In this document: piece by piece, positions 24,779-32,392 of the stretch
Position numbering within the stretch: the stretch's first letter is position 1
How the letters are laid out: the number at the start of each line of letters is the position of its first letter
NCBI GenBank assembly: GCA_028873795.1
Contig: JAPPNP010000018.1
Coordinates: 1 to 52,658 of the forward strand
DNA: 52,658 nucleotides
Reading direction: 5' to 3'
DNA from: Chloroflexota bacterium
GTDB taxonomy: Bacteria > Chloroflexota > UBA11872
Position numbers and translations under genes: made by a program
The notes under the pieces: model-generated
Told to the model about the DNA's origin: nothing
The model's database searches: none
Seen by the model: only the letters and a program-made list of their open reading frames with translations

Positions 24779-24932
24779 ACCTCAAATTAATGCTTCGTGG
24801 CACACTTAGCGGTGCTCTCGGAGACCAACACGTCGGCGATGCCCTCCAGTCGCGTGCAATCACCGCCCAGCGCGACGCACTGCTACCGCAGAAGACTCTT
24901 TGATAGATTGGATTGGAGGTAGTGCGTTCAAC

Positions 24933-25739
24933 ATGGCCATGCATGAGTATCTTGCGGATGTTGCGCAAGAAATGTCCAAAAAGTCCGATGGCATTAGGCG
25001 AGACTTCAAGAAACACAACCCTACGTCCGGGGAAAATCTCGAAGATATTGTTGCCAAATTCCTGAAGAATCATCTTCCGAAGCGATTTGCTGTCAAGTCG
25101 GGGCTGGTGATTTCCCATGATGGCATGTACTCCAATCAAGCTGACCTCATTATCGTAGACGAGCAATTCAATGCACCTCTCTACCCTGATTCCACAAAGC
25201 AGATTTGGCCGGTAGAATCAGTATACGCCCTGATAGAGGTGAAAGCTAAGTTAGATAAGAAATCGCTGGCGGACGCAGTCGCAAAAGGTAGACGATTCAA
25301 GTCAATGCAGCGACGCTTTTATGAAACCAAGTCGGCGATTAGACGAATCGATGCCAGCCTTTACTTAATCTGGGCTTTTGAGTCACTAATGCCTCATACG
25401 CTAAAGAGAAATTTTATTCAAGAACTGTCGGGAGTACCTGTTGTTGAACGACCTGATTTGTCGTTAGTGCTTGGTGGGACCGTTGTTTCGTCCGGAACAT
25501 ATTTGGAGACCGTGACCATTGGGGAACAAAATAGCCAGCACCGTCGGGACTTGCTTTCGCGCCATGCCGGAGACTTGTCTAGCCTAATCCCCGGCCCGGT
25601 AAAGGTGTATAACCTGCGAGACAACGCCCTCTGGGCGTGGTGCATGTGGGTTGATGCGTGGCTTCGGCAGGCCGGGGGTCGTATTGCAGACCCATTCGCC
25701 TACTTGCCCGAGGGACAGCACTTCGGTGAGATGATCTGA
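24933..25739 (+). CDS. DUF6602-like protein, possible PD-(D/E)XK nuclease
   Basis: 268 residues from the ATG at 24933. Residues 30-130 match the DUF6602 pattern: NPTSGENLEDIVAKFLKNHL, PKRFAVKSGLVISHDGMYSN, QADLIIVDEQFNAPLYP and PVESVYALIEVKAKL. The order Asp...(16+)...Glu-x-Lys resembles a PD-(D/E)XK nuclease core. Genes of this family are often found in defence-type islands; function unproven. Base composition is much lower in GC than its neighbours, with many A/T third positions and AGA codons, which indicates recent transfer. It is flanked by the 79-base direct repeats. Confidence 0.75.
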   Translation: MAMHEYLADVAQEMSKKSDGIRRDFKKHNPTSGENLEDIVAKFLKNHLPKRFAVKSGLVISHDGMYSNQADLIIVDEQFNAPLYPDSTKQIWPVESVYALIEVKAKLDKKSLADAVAKGRRFKSMQRRFYETKSAIRRIDASLYLIWAFESLMPHTLKRNFIQELSGVPVVERPDLSLVLGGTVVSSGTYLETVTIGEQNSQHRRDLLSRHAGDLSSLIPGPVKVYNLRDNALWAWCMWVDAWLRQAGGRIADPFAYLPEGQHFGEMI

Positions 25740-25819
25740 GTGGAGTGTGTCCATTCGACGCAAGAGTCTATTGGAGACCGTACTTAGTGCTTGGCAGCGA
25801 CATGCTTTGAGAATAGGTA

Positions 25820-25898
25820 ATCGCCGCCCACGCCCACACCGGCCGCAAACGCCGCGCACGCGCACGGTCTCGCCAGGAGCACGCCCCGGCGCGTTGAC
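25820..25898 (+). repeat. 79-base direct repeat, copy R2
   Basis: Distal copy of 24653-24731. In the membrane-protein frame it reads on from IAAHAHTGRKRRARARSRQ to a stop after EHAPAR, so it may be the displaced native 3' end. It returns to GC-rich composition immediately after the AT-richer segment. Confidence 0.88.
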
Positions 25899-25940
25899 CG
25901 CCGGCGCGGCGGAGCCGGCCGGGTCGCACGCTAATCTGGT

Positions 25941-25954
25941 CTAGACTAGTCTAG
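25941..25954. promoter_or_regulatory. Palindromic operator of the Phd/PIN pair
   Basis: CTAGACTAGTCTAG is a perfect 14-base palindrome built of CTAG steps, rare in this genome. It ends 20 bases before the antitoxin GTG, so autorepression is likely. Confidence 0.65.
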
Positions 25955-25974
25955 TTTTGCTGGAGGGCCTGCGA

Positions 25975-26271
25975 GTGAGCGCCGGCGAATCACAGCGCAC
26001 CTGGACGGTCGCCGAGGCCAAGGCCAAGCTATCGGAGGTCCTGCGGCTGGCGGAAGAGGAGGGCCCGCAGCGCATCGGCCTGCGGCAACCCTTCGTCGTC
26101 GTGCCCGAGCGCGTGTGGCGGGAGAAGTCGCCTCCCGAGACACACATGGGCCGGTGGCTGGTCGAGAACATGCCGCGCGGCGCCAATCTCGAGATTCCCG
26201 ACCGCCATGAGGAGTCACACCGAGAGATTCCGTTCGCGGACTGGGATGACGCCGACTGGGGCGATGATTGA
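25975..26271 (+). CDS. Phd-like antitoxin
   Basis: 98 residues. The Phd/YefM DNA-binding part is RTWTVAEAKAKLSEVLRLAE and IGLRQPFVVVPERVW. The rest is an acidic toxin-binding tail (FADWDDADWGDD). The GTG at 25975 follows GGAGG at eight bases and is preferred to an in-frame TTG at 25957. Its stop overlaps the toxin start (TTGA). A CTAG palindrome precedes it. Confidence 0.85.
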   Translation: MSAGESQRTWTVAEAKAKLSEVLRLAEEEGPQRIGLRQPFVVVPERVWREKSPPETHMGRWLVENMPRGANLEIPDRHEESHREIPFADWDDADWGDD

Positions 26272-26687
26272 GCGGGTTCCTCCTCGACACGAACGTCGTG
26301 TCGGAGATGATGAAGCGCCGTCCAAGCCCTCAGGTCACCGCCTTTCTGACGCGACAGGCTGATTTCTGGCTCGCAGCCCTGGTCGTGCACGAGCTGGAGT
26401 TCGGGCTGCAGCTCACGCCGCAGGGACGGCGCCGGGAGCGGTTGCGGTCAGATCTGTCGCGGTTTCTCGGAATCTACGGGGAGCGGATTCTCGACCTCGA
26501 TCGTGCCAGCGCGGAGTGGGCGGCCCGGCTTCGGGCGGACGCGGCTCGTGCAGGTCGCCCGTCAAGCCTCGCCGACATGCTCATCGCCGGAACAGCCAAG
26601 GCCCACGACTTGGCCATCGCCACCCGCAACGTGCGGGACTTCGAGGGAATGGACATCGACCTCGTCAACCCCTGGGAGCACACCTGA
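26268..26687 (+). CDS. PIN-domain toxin (VapC-like)
   Basis: 139-residue PIN ribonuclease with Asp7 in SGFLLDTNVVSEMMK, Glu in VVHELEFGLQLTP, Asp in SLADMLIAGTAKAH and the end IATRNVRDFEGMDIDLVNPW. This is the StbB/FitB-type subgroup that pairs with Phd or RHH antitoxins. TTG start overlapping the antitoxin stop by four bases. It lies between repeat copies R2 and R3. Confidence 0.93.
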   Translation: MSGFLLDTNVVSEMMKRRPSPQVTAFLTRQADFWLAALVVHELEFGLQLTPQGRRRERLRSDLSRFLGIYGERILDLDRASAEWAARLRADAARAGRPSSLADMLIAGTAKAHDLAIATRNVRDFEGMDIDLVNPWEHT

Positions 26688-26772
26688 CCCAGTTGACCGG
26701 CGATGACGTCGAACAGATCCCCCAAGCGTGGCCCGAGGACATGGGCTGGACACTAGCGGCGTGAGCCGCCAC

Positions 26773-26845
26773 CGCCGGGAGCACGCCTCCGCGCGTTGAC
26801 GTTCCGCGCGGCGGCGTGCCACGGTTCGGCGGCACGCTTGCGCGG
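26773..26845 (+). repeat. Third copy of the cassette-flanking repeat, R3
   Basis: The first 28 bases (CGCCGGGAGCACGCCTCCGC...) differ from the R2 core by three bases. Further on (CGTGCCACGGTTCGGCGGCA) it matches the sequence that follows R1 (CGTCCCACAGTCCGGCGGCA). R1 and R3 thus enclose both accessory cassettes. Confidence 0.7.
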
Positions 26846-26855
26846 GACTTTGGCC

Positions 26856-28331
26856 ATGCGGATTGCCATTGGCGCCATCGCGCACGAATCCAGCTCCTTC
26901 ACGCCGGTCGCTACGCCCTACGAGGCGTTCTCGGAGACCGGACGCGGGCTGCTCCGCGGTGACGAGATCATCGACCTGCATCGCGGCGTCAACTCCGGCG
27001 CCGGGGGATTCATTGCGGGCGCCGAGGAGTTCGACTTCGAGCTGGCGCCTGTGCTGTGGACCTTCGCCGAGCCGTCGGCGCCGGTAGAGTCGGACGCCTG
27101 GCGGCGGTTGAGAGACGAGTTCCTGGAGCGCCTGGCCAACCTCGGTCCGGTGGACGGCGTGCTGCTGGATCTCCACGGCGCGATGGTGATCGAGGACGTC
27201 GAGGACGGCGAGGGCGACCTGCTCAGCGGCATCCGTGATGTGATCGGCGACGACCCGCCGGTCATCTCCACGCTCGACCTTCACGGCAACATCACCCAGC
27301 GCATGTGCGACGCCGCCACCGCGCTGATTCCCTGCGACAACTACCCGCACACCGACTTCCTGGAACGGGGTCTCGAAGCCTCGGAGATGATCGTCGGCAC
27401 GCTGCGCGGCGAGCTGTCCCCCGTGATGGCGTGGCGGCAACTGCCGATGCTGTGGACCGGCGGCCAGTTCACCGGACGCGAGCCGTTCGACTCGATCATC
27501 GCCCGCGCCCACGCGCTCGAGACCCAGCCCGGGATCCTCACCGCGTCCGTGGCGCCCGGATTCCCGTGGGCCGACATCCACGACGCCGGGGCCTCCGTCA
27601 TTGTGGTCGCCGACCGTGACCGGGACCTGGCGCGGCGGGAGGCCGATGCGCTCGCCGCCTGGATCTACGCCCAGCGCGACCTATTTCTGCCCGACCTCGA
27701 GTCGTGGGACGACGCGCTGCGGACGGCGCGTGACGTCAACCGCTGGCCGGCCGTGTTCGGCGATCCGCAGGACAACCCCGGCGGCGGCGCGCCGGGCGAC
27801 TCGGTGGGCATGCTGCGGGCGTTTCTGGACGCGGGCCTGACCAGCGCCCTCATCGTCACGCTGTGCGACCCGGAGGTCGTGGGCATCGCCCAGCAGGCCG
27901 GCGAGGGCGCCGAAATCACCGTGGACGTCGGCGGCAAGTCGGCGCCCGACCAGGGACCGCCGGTGCACGCCACCGCGGTGGTCGAGCGCTTACTCGACCT
28001 GCGCTTTTCGATCACGGGCCCGATGTACACGGGCATGGTGCAGGACTTCGGTCCGTCGGTGCTGCTGCGCATCGGCGGCGTCCACGTCGCGGTCACGACG
28101 CTCCGGATGCAGGTGTTCGACCTGGAGGGACCGCGCATGCTCGGGTTCGAGCCCGAGCGCCTGTCGTGGATCGGCGTCAAGTCCGCCAACCACTTCCGCG
28201 GCGCCTACGAGCCCATCGCCGGCAGCGTGCATCGGGTCGCTTTCCCCGCGCAGCATCGCTTCGACCCGCGCGAGCACCGCTACACCCGCCTGCGCCGGCC
28301 GATCTGGCCGCTGGACGACGTTCAGCTTTAG
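26856..28331 (+). CDS. M81-family metallopeptidase-like protein (MlrC/DUF1485)
   Basis: 491 residues of the MlrC family, named after the microcystin-degradation enzyme. Landmarks are AIGAIAHESSSFTPVATPYE, LLDLHGAMVIEDVEDGEGD, STLDLHGNIT, YPHTDFLERG, SVAPGFPWADIHDAG, GDPQDNPGGGAPGDS and SANHFRGAYEPIA. The conserved Asp/His residues are predicted zinc ligands. Chromosomal members in oligotrophs probably act on other peptide or amide substrates. The ATG follows R3; an upstream extension through R3 is rejected. Confidence 0.93.
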   Translation: MRIAIGAIAHESSSFTPVATPYEAFSETGRGLLRGDEIIDLHRGVNSGAGGFIAGAEEFDFELAPVLWTFAEPSAPVESDAWRRLRDEFLERLANLGPVDGVLLDLHGAMVIEDVEDGEGDLLSGIRDVIGDDPPVISTLDLHGNITQRMCDAATALIPCDNYPHTDFLERGLEASEMIVGTLRGELSPVMAWRQLPMLWTGGQFTGREPFDSIIARAHALETQPGILTASVAPGFPWADIHDAGASVIVVADRDRDLARREADALAAWIYAQRDLFLPDLESWDDALRTARDVNRWPAVFGDPQDNPGGGAPGDSVGMLRAFLDAGLTSALIVTLCDPEVVGIAQQAGEGAEITVDVGGKSAPDQGPPVHATAVVERLLDLRFSITGPMYTGMVQDFGPSVLLRIGGVHVAVTTLRMQVFDLEGPRMLGFEPERLSWIGVKSANHFRGAYEPIAGSVHRVAFPAQHRFDPREHRYTRLRRPIWPLDDVQL

Positions 28332-28471
28332 GGCAGGTTCTAGCGGCTGCCGGTGACGGCGGCGTCGGCGGCCGTCCGTAAGCGGGTGGCTGATCGGCCT
28401 CGTCTGGAGCATGCACTGCCGACCCTTTTCACAAGCTTCCCCACTTCAGCAGACCCGTGCGTAACCCCTTC

Positions 28472-28498
28472 GTCATTCCGGCGGAGGCCGGAATCCAG
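28472..28498 (+). repeat. Palindromic repeat, family A copy
   Basis: GTCATTCCGGCGGAGGCCGG then AATCCAG. The lead-in GCGTAACCCCTTC is shared with the copies near 39957 and 44460, so the element is longer than its hairpin. Confidence 0.85.
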
Positions 28499-28536
28499 TC
28501 CGGTCCCACCTGCAAGCGCGCCGAATGCCCGGCGTC

Positions 28537-28560
28537 GGGCGGGTTACAAACCCGCCCCTA
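28537..28560. repeat. Palindromic repeat, family B copy
   Basis: GGGCGGGTTACAAACCCGCC then CCTA. Confidence 0.75.
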
Positions 28561-28612
28561 CACCACTCTCGAAGCACTCCTTCCGGGGAGAAGGCGTCGA
28601 ACCCGAGGCCTT

Positions 28613-29380
28613 CTAGAAGTGCGCCTTGGCCAGCGTGCCGCCGTCGATGGTGATGGCGCTCCCGGTCACGTATTGACACTCGTCGCTGGCCAGGAACAGC
28701 GCCGCCGCGGCCACGTCCTCGACGCGTCCGAAGGGACCTAGAGGAATGGCCTCCGTGCGCTTGGCCACCAGCGCCGGGTCCTGATAGCGCGGCGTGTTCT
28801 TGTCGACCAGGATCGGACCCGGCGCCAGCAGATTGACTGCGATGCCGTGCCCGCCGAGCTCGATGGCCATGCTGCGCGTGAGCATCAGCAGGCCGCCCTT
28901 GCTCGCGGCGTAGGGTGCAGCCTGCATCTCCGAGGCGAACGAGTCCACCGAGCCGGTGTTGATGATCCGGCCGGGGATGCCGGCGTCGACCATGTGACGC
29001 GCCACCGCCTGGGCGATCACGAACGGCCCGGTGAGATTGGTCTCAATGAAGTCCCGCCAGACATCCAGATCGACGTCCAGAAACGCCCCGGCGCGGCCCG
29101 TGCGCCCGGCGTTATTGACGAGGATGTCCAGCCGGCCGGTCGCTTCGATCGCATGATCGACCAGCGCGAGCACCTGGTCGGTCTGGGTGATATCGGTCGG
29201 GACCGCTCTGGCCCAGCCGCCGTCAGCCTCGATGTCGGCGACGGTGGCGTCGAGCGCCTCGGCGCTGCGCTGCGCGATCACGACGCGCGCGCCCTCCGCC
29301 GCGAAGCGCAGCGCGATGGCGCGCCCGATGCCGGTGCCTCCTCCTGTGATCAGCGCGGCCTTACCTTCGAGTCTTCCCAT
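28613..29380 (-). CDS. Short-chain dehydrogenase/reductase
   Basis: 255-residue classical SDR using NAD(P)(H). It has TGGGTGIG (12-19), LVNNAG, catalytic Ser144, Tyr157 and Lys161 (YAASK), and the closing GSAITIDGGT. The substrate is not indicated. It is the only minus-strand gene between the M81 gene and the SAF-like oxidoreductase, and is divergent from the sugar dehydrogenase lipoprotein. Confidence 0.95.
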   Translation of the reverse strand: MGRLEGKAALITGGGTGIGRAIALRFAAEGARVVIAQRSAEALDATVADIEADGGWARAVPTDITQTDQVLALVDHAIEATGRLDILVNNAGRTGRAGAFLDVDLDVWRDFIETNLTGPFVIAQAVARHMVDAGIPGRIINTGSVDSFASEMQAAPYAASKGGLLMLTRSMAIELGGHGIAVNLLAPGPILVDKNTPRYQDPALVAKRTEAIPLGPFGRVEDVAAAALFLASDECQYVTGSAITIDGGTLAKAHF

Positions 29381-29486
29381 GTGCTTCCGCCAGATTGCGC
29401 TGCCGGCCGTCGTGGCTCCGGCTCACGGCGGATATTCTCTCACTCGTGACCAGGCCACACGTTCGAGCGTTCGGAAGCGCCGCCGC

Positions 29487-31040
29487 ATGAAGCTTGCGCG
29501 GTTGGCGCTGGCGGCAATCATGCTGGCGCTCATGGCCGGTGGAGCCTGTGACGAAGGCGCCGAGCCGGCCGGTGGCATCCCAACCCCGACGTCCGCGCCC
29601 GTGATTGCCCCTACGGCCCTCGCGGCCCCCGCGGCGGTCGTCGCCCGACCCACGGCCCTGCCGCCGCGAGCGCCCGAACCGACCGCCACGCCCACGGAGG
29701 CACCCACTCCACCGGGCGTCGCCGAGGTCGCGTCGTCACCCGACCCGACGGCGTCGCCCGCGCCGGAATCGACCGCTGCGCCCGCAACTCCCCCACCTGC
29801 TGCTCCCGCCGTCACCCCAGCTCCGGCAATCCCGCCGGCGCCCACTCCAACCCAACCACCCACACCGACGCCGGCCCACTCGCCGCCGCCAACGCCCGTC
29901 CCCGAACCAACTCCGACTCCCACGCCCGCACCGACGCCGACCCCAACGCCCACGCCGGCGCCGCCCGTGCTCCGCGGCCTCACAGCCGATCGGGTCGTTG
30001 GCGGTCTCGTCCGTCCCGTGTATGCCGGCCACGCCGGCGACGGCTCCGGTCGCCTGTTCGTCATTGAGAAGGAAGGCCGCGTTCGCATCGTCGTCGCCGG
30101 ACAACTCGTCCCGGACCCGTTCCTGGACCTCACCGGCATCGTCAACTCGCGCGCCAACGAACGCGGGCTGCTGGGCTTGGCGTTTCACCCGGACTACGCC
30201 TCGAACGGCCGCTTCTTTGTCTTCTACACGGAGTTGCGGGGCGCCACGGTGGTCGCCGAGTACCGGGTCTCGGACGATCCCGACCGCGCCGATCCCACGT
30301 CGGCGCGGGTACTGCTCACGCAACCGCAGCCGTTCGCCAATCACAACGGCGGCATGCTGGCGTTCGGGCCTGACGGCATGCTCTATGTGGCGCTGGGCGA
30401 CGGCGGGGCGGCGGGCGATCCGCAGAATCACGCCCAGCGGCTGGATACCTGGCTGGGCACGCTGCTTCGCTTGGACGTGAGCGCGCCGGGCGCCTATCGC
30501 GTGCCGTCCGACAATCCGTTCGTGGGCGTGCCCGACGCGCGCGCCGAGATCTGGGCCTACGGCTTGCGCAACCCCTGGCGCTTCTCGTTCGACCGCGCCA
30601 CCGGTGACCTCTACATCGCCGACGTCGGCCAGAACAGCTTCGAGGAAATCGACTTTGCCCCGGCTTCGTCCACAGGTGGGGAAAACTATGGCTGGAAGCT
30701 CATGGAGGGCTTCAGCTGCTTCGTCGAGGGCAGTCCCGAGTGCAATTCATTGCGCTTCACCGACCCGGTCGCCGTCTACGGCCGGGACGGCGGCTGCTCG
30801 GTGACCGGCGGCTACGTCTATCGCGGCTCGGCCTATCCGGCGCTTGCCGGCGCCTACGTCTTCGGTGACTACTGCAGCGGCAACGTCTGGACGCTGCGGC
30901 GGGATGCCGCGGGCACCTGGCAGATGCGGCTGCAGGGGGAGTTGGACGCCCGGATCACGTCGTTTGGCGAGGACGAAGCCGGAGAGCTTTACATAACAGA
31001 CGATCAGGGCCGCCTGCTGCGAGTCCGCGCCCGCTCCTAA
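29487..31040 (+). CDS. PQQ-type soluble sugar dehydrogenase-like lipoprotein with Pro/Thr linker
   Basis: 517 residues in three parts. Signal and lipobox: LAAIMLALMAGGAC, Cys21 as likely lipid site. A long low-complexity linker (about 28-165) is made of PTPTP, APEST and PAP runs. Then a six-bladed propeller of the GDH-B/HHIP-like family: LFVIEKEGRVRIV, LLGLAFHPDYASNGRFFVFY, NHNGGMLAFGPDGMLYVALG, WAYGLRNPWRFSFDRATGDL, YIADVGQNSFEEID and GGYVYRG. Likely a surface-anchored aldose dehydrogenase; PQQ dependence is assumed. GGAAG lies nine bases before the ATG. The linker suggests reach through a cell wall or S-layer. Confidence 0.9.
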   Translation: MKLARLALAAIMLALMAGGACDEGAEPAGGIPTPTSAPVIAPTALAAPAAVVARPTALPPRAPEPTATPTEAPTPPGVAEVASSPDPTASPAPESTAAPATPPPAAPAVTPAPAIPPAPTPTQPPTPTPAHSPPPTPVPEPTPTPTPAPTPTPTPTPAPPVLRGLTADRVVGGLVRPVYAGHAGDGSGRLFVIEKEGRVRIVVAGQLVPDPFLDLTGIVNSRANERGLLGLAFHPDYASNGRFFVFYTELRGATVVAEYRVSDDPDRADPTSARVLLTQPQPFANHNGGMLAFGPDGMLYVALGDGGAAGDPQNHAQRLDTWLGTLLRLDVSAPGAYRVPSDNPFVGVPDARAEIWAYGLRNPWRFSFDRATGDLYIADVGQNSFEEIDFAPASSTGGENYGWKLMEGFSCFVEGSPECNSLRFTDPVAVYGRDGGCSVTGGYVYRGSAYPALAGAYVFGDYCSGNVWTLRRDAAGTWQMRLQGELDARITSFGEDEAGELYITDDQGRLLRVRARS

Positions 31041-31091
31041 GTCTCAACTCGTACGTATCATCGAGTCCAAAGCGGCAGGGGGGAGGTTGGC

Positions 31092-32348
31092 ATGGCGCAC
31101 CAGTTCGCACTAGTCGGTTGCGGCGGCATGGGCCGTCGTCATTTGCGGGGATTCGTGGAGCTGGCGCGGGTGCGTCCCGGCCTCGTCGAGCTGGCCGCGG
31201 TGGTGGACGTGGACCGCGAGCGGGCCGAATTCGTCGCCGGCGAGGTTGAAGAGTTTCTCGGCAACCGGCCCGCGGCTTGCACCAGCATTTCCGAGGCCAA
31301 GTCGCAGCGGCCCGAGCTGGAGGCGGCGGACATCGTCACCACCGCGGGCGCGCACCACGTCGCGGCGGCCGAGGCGCTGAATGCCGAGCTCCACGTGCTC
31401 GTTGAAAAGCCGCTGGCCGTCACCATGCGCGGTTGCGCCCAGATTCGCGCCGCCGCGTCGCGCTCCGGGTGCATGGTCTCGGTGGCGGAGAACTACCGGC
31501 GCGACCCGATTCTGCGGCTCGCGCGCGCGCTGCTGGATGCGGGCGCCATCGGCGAGCCGCGCTCCATCGTCGAGCTGCGGGCCGGCGGCAGCGACGCCAT
31601 GCTCATCACGCCCTGGAGGCACTTTCGCGAGGACGGCGGCCCCTTGATGGACGTGGGCGTGCACTACGCCGACATGATTATGTACCTCATGGGTCCCGTG
31701 GATCGGGTGGCCGGCATCACGCGGCTGCTGGAGCCGGTGCGGACCACCGGCCGCATCGACGAAGCGCCCAGCGGCATGTACGCGCGCTTCCGCGCCGACT
31801 TGCCGGACACGTTCGAGGCCACGGCGCCCGATTCGCTGCAGGCCATGCTCGGGTTCGCCTCCGGCGCCGCTGGCACCTGGGGACTCGAGCTCTCGGCCCC
31901 GGACGCAGGCCAACACCTGAGCGCCGTGCTGGGTTCGGAGGGCCGGCTCGAAACGCTCGGCGTACGCAGCGGCCGGCCGCTGAAAGTCTGGTGCGGCGGC
32001 CCGGAGCCGCTCGACGACGACGAGGTGCTCGCCCTGGCGCCCGACTTTTCGCTTGATCCCATGACGACGGATTTGTTCGGCAGCGACCGCCTGGCGCGCT
32101 ACGACTTTGCGTTCCCCCAGGCCGATCGCAAGCTGATCGCCCACGAGCTCGGCGAGCTGGCCGAAGCCATCGATTCGGGCAATCCCGTCGAGGTTGACCT
32201 CGACGCCGGCGAGGCGGCCGTGGCGCTGGTGCTCGCCGTGCACGAATCGAGCCAGGCCGGCGCGATCGTCACGCTGGACGACGTGCGCAGCGGACGCGTC
32301 AGCGCCTACCAGGACGTGACGGACCGAAAGCTCGGTCTCATCGATTGA
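31092..32348 (+). CDS. Gfo/Idh/MocA-family oxidoreductase
   Basis: 418 residues. The NAD(P)-binding Rossmann fold starts ALVGCGGMGRRHLRGF. EKPLAVT (from residue 105) carries the family's conserved Lys. The C-terminal sugar-binding domain includes GGPLMDVGVHYADMIMYLMG with the catalytic-site Asp/His pattern. The activity would be oxidation of a sugar, sugar acid or inositol. GGGAGG six bases before the ATG marks a strong start. The first membrane paralogue begins 44 bases after its stop, so co-transcription is likely. Confidence 0.94.
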   Translation: MAHQFALVGCGGMGRRHLRGFVELARVRPGLVELAAVVDVDRERAEFVAGEVEEFLGNRPAACTSISEAKSQRPELEAADIVTTAGAHHVAAAEALNAELHVLVEKPLAVTMRGCAQIRAAASRSGCMVSVAENYRRDPILRLARALLDAGAIGEPRSIVELRAGGSDAMLITPWRHFREDGGPLMDVGVHYADMIMYLMGPVDRVAGITRLLEPVRTTGRIDEAPSGMYARFRADLPDTFEATAPDSLQAMLGFASGAAGTWGLELSAPDAGQHLSAVLGSEGRLETLGVRSGRPLKVWCGGPEPLDDDEVLALAPDFSLDPMTTDLFGSDRLARYDFAFPQADRKLIAHELGELAEAIDSGNPVEVDLDAGEAAVALVLAVHESSQAGAIVTLDDVRSGRVSAYQDVTDRKLGLID

Positions 32349-32392
32349 GCCGTGCGGCGCCGGACAGTGACTGTGCGGCGGAGGTGGCTTGA

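Larger units (their letters stand above)
28332..28612. other. Intergenic region between convergent genes
   Basis: 281 bases without a gene. It holds a family A palindrome (28472-28498, one loop change) and a family B palindrome (28537-28560). Confidence 0.75.

Noticed and set aside
24704-26800. The three repeat copies as integron attC sites
   Set aside because: No paired RYYYAAC/GTTRRRY core boxes and no integrase gene are seen. The repeats instead match a host gene's 3' end.
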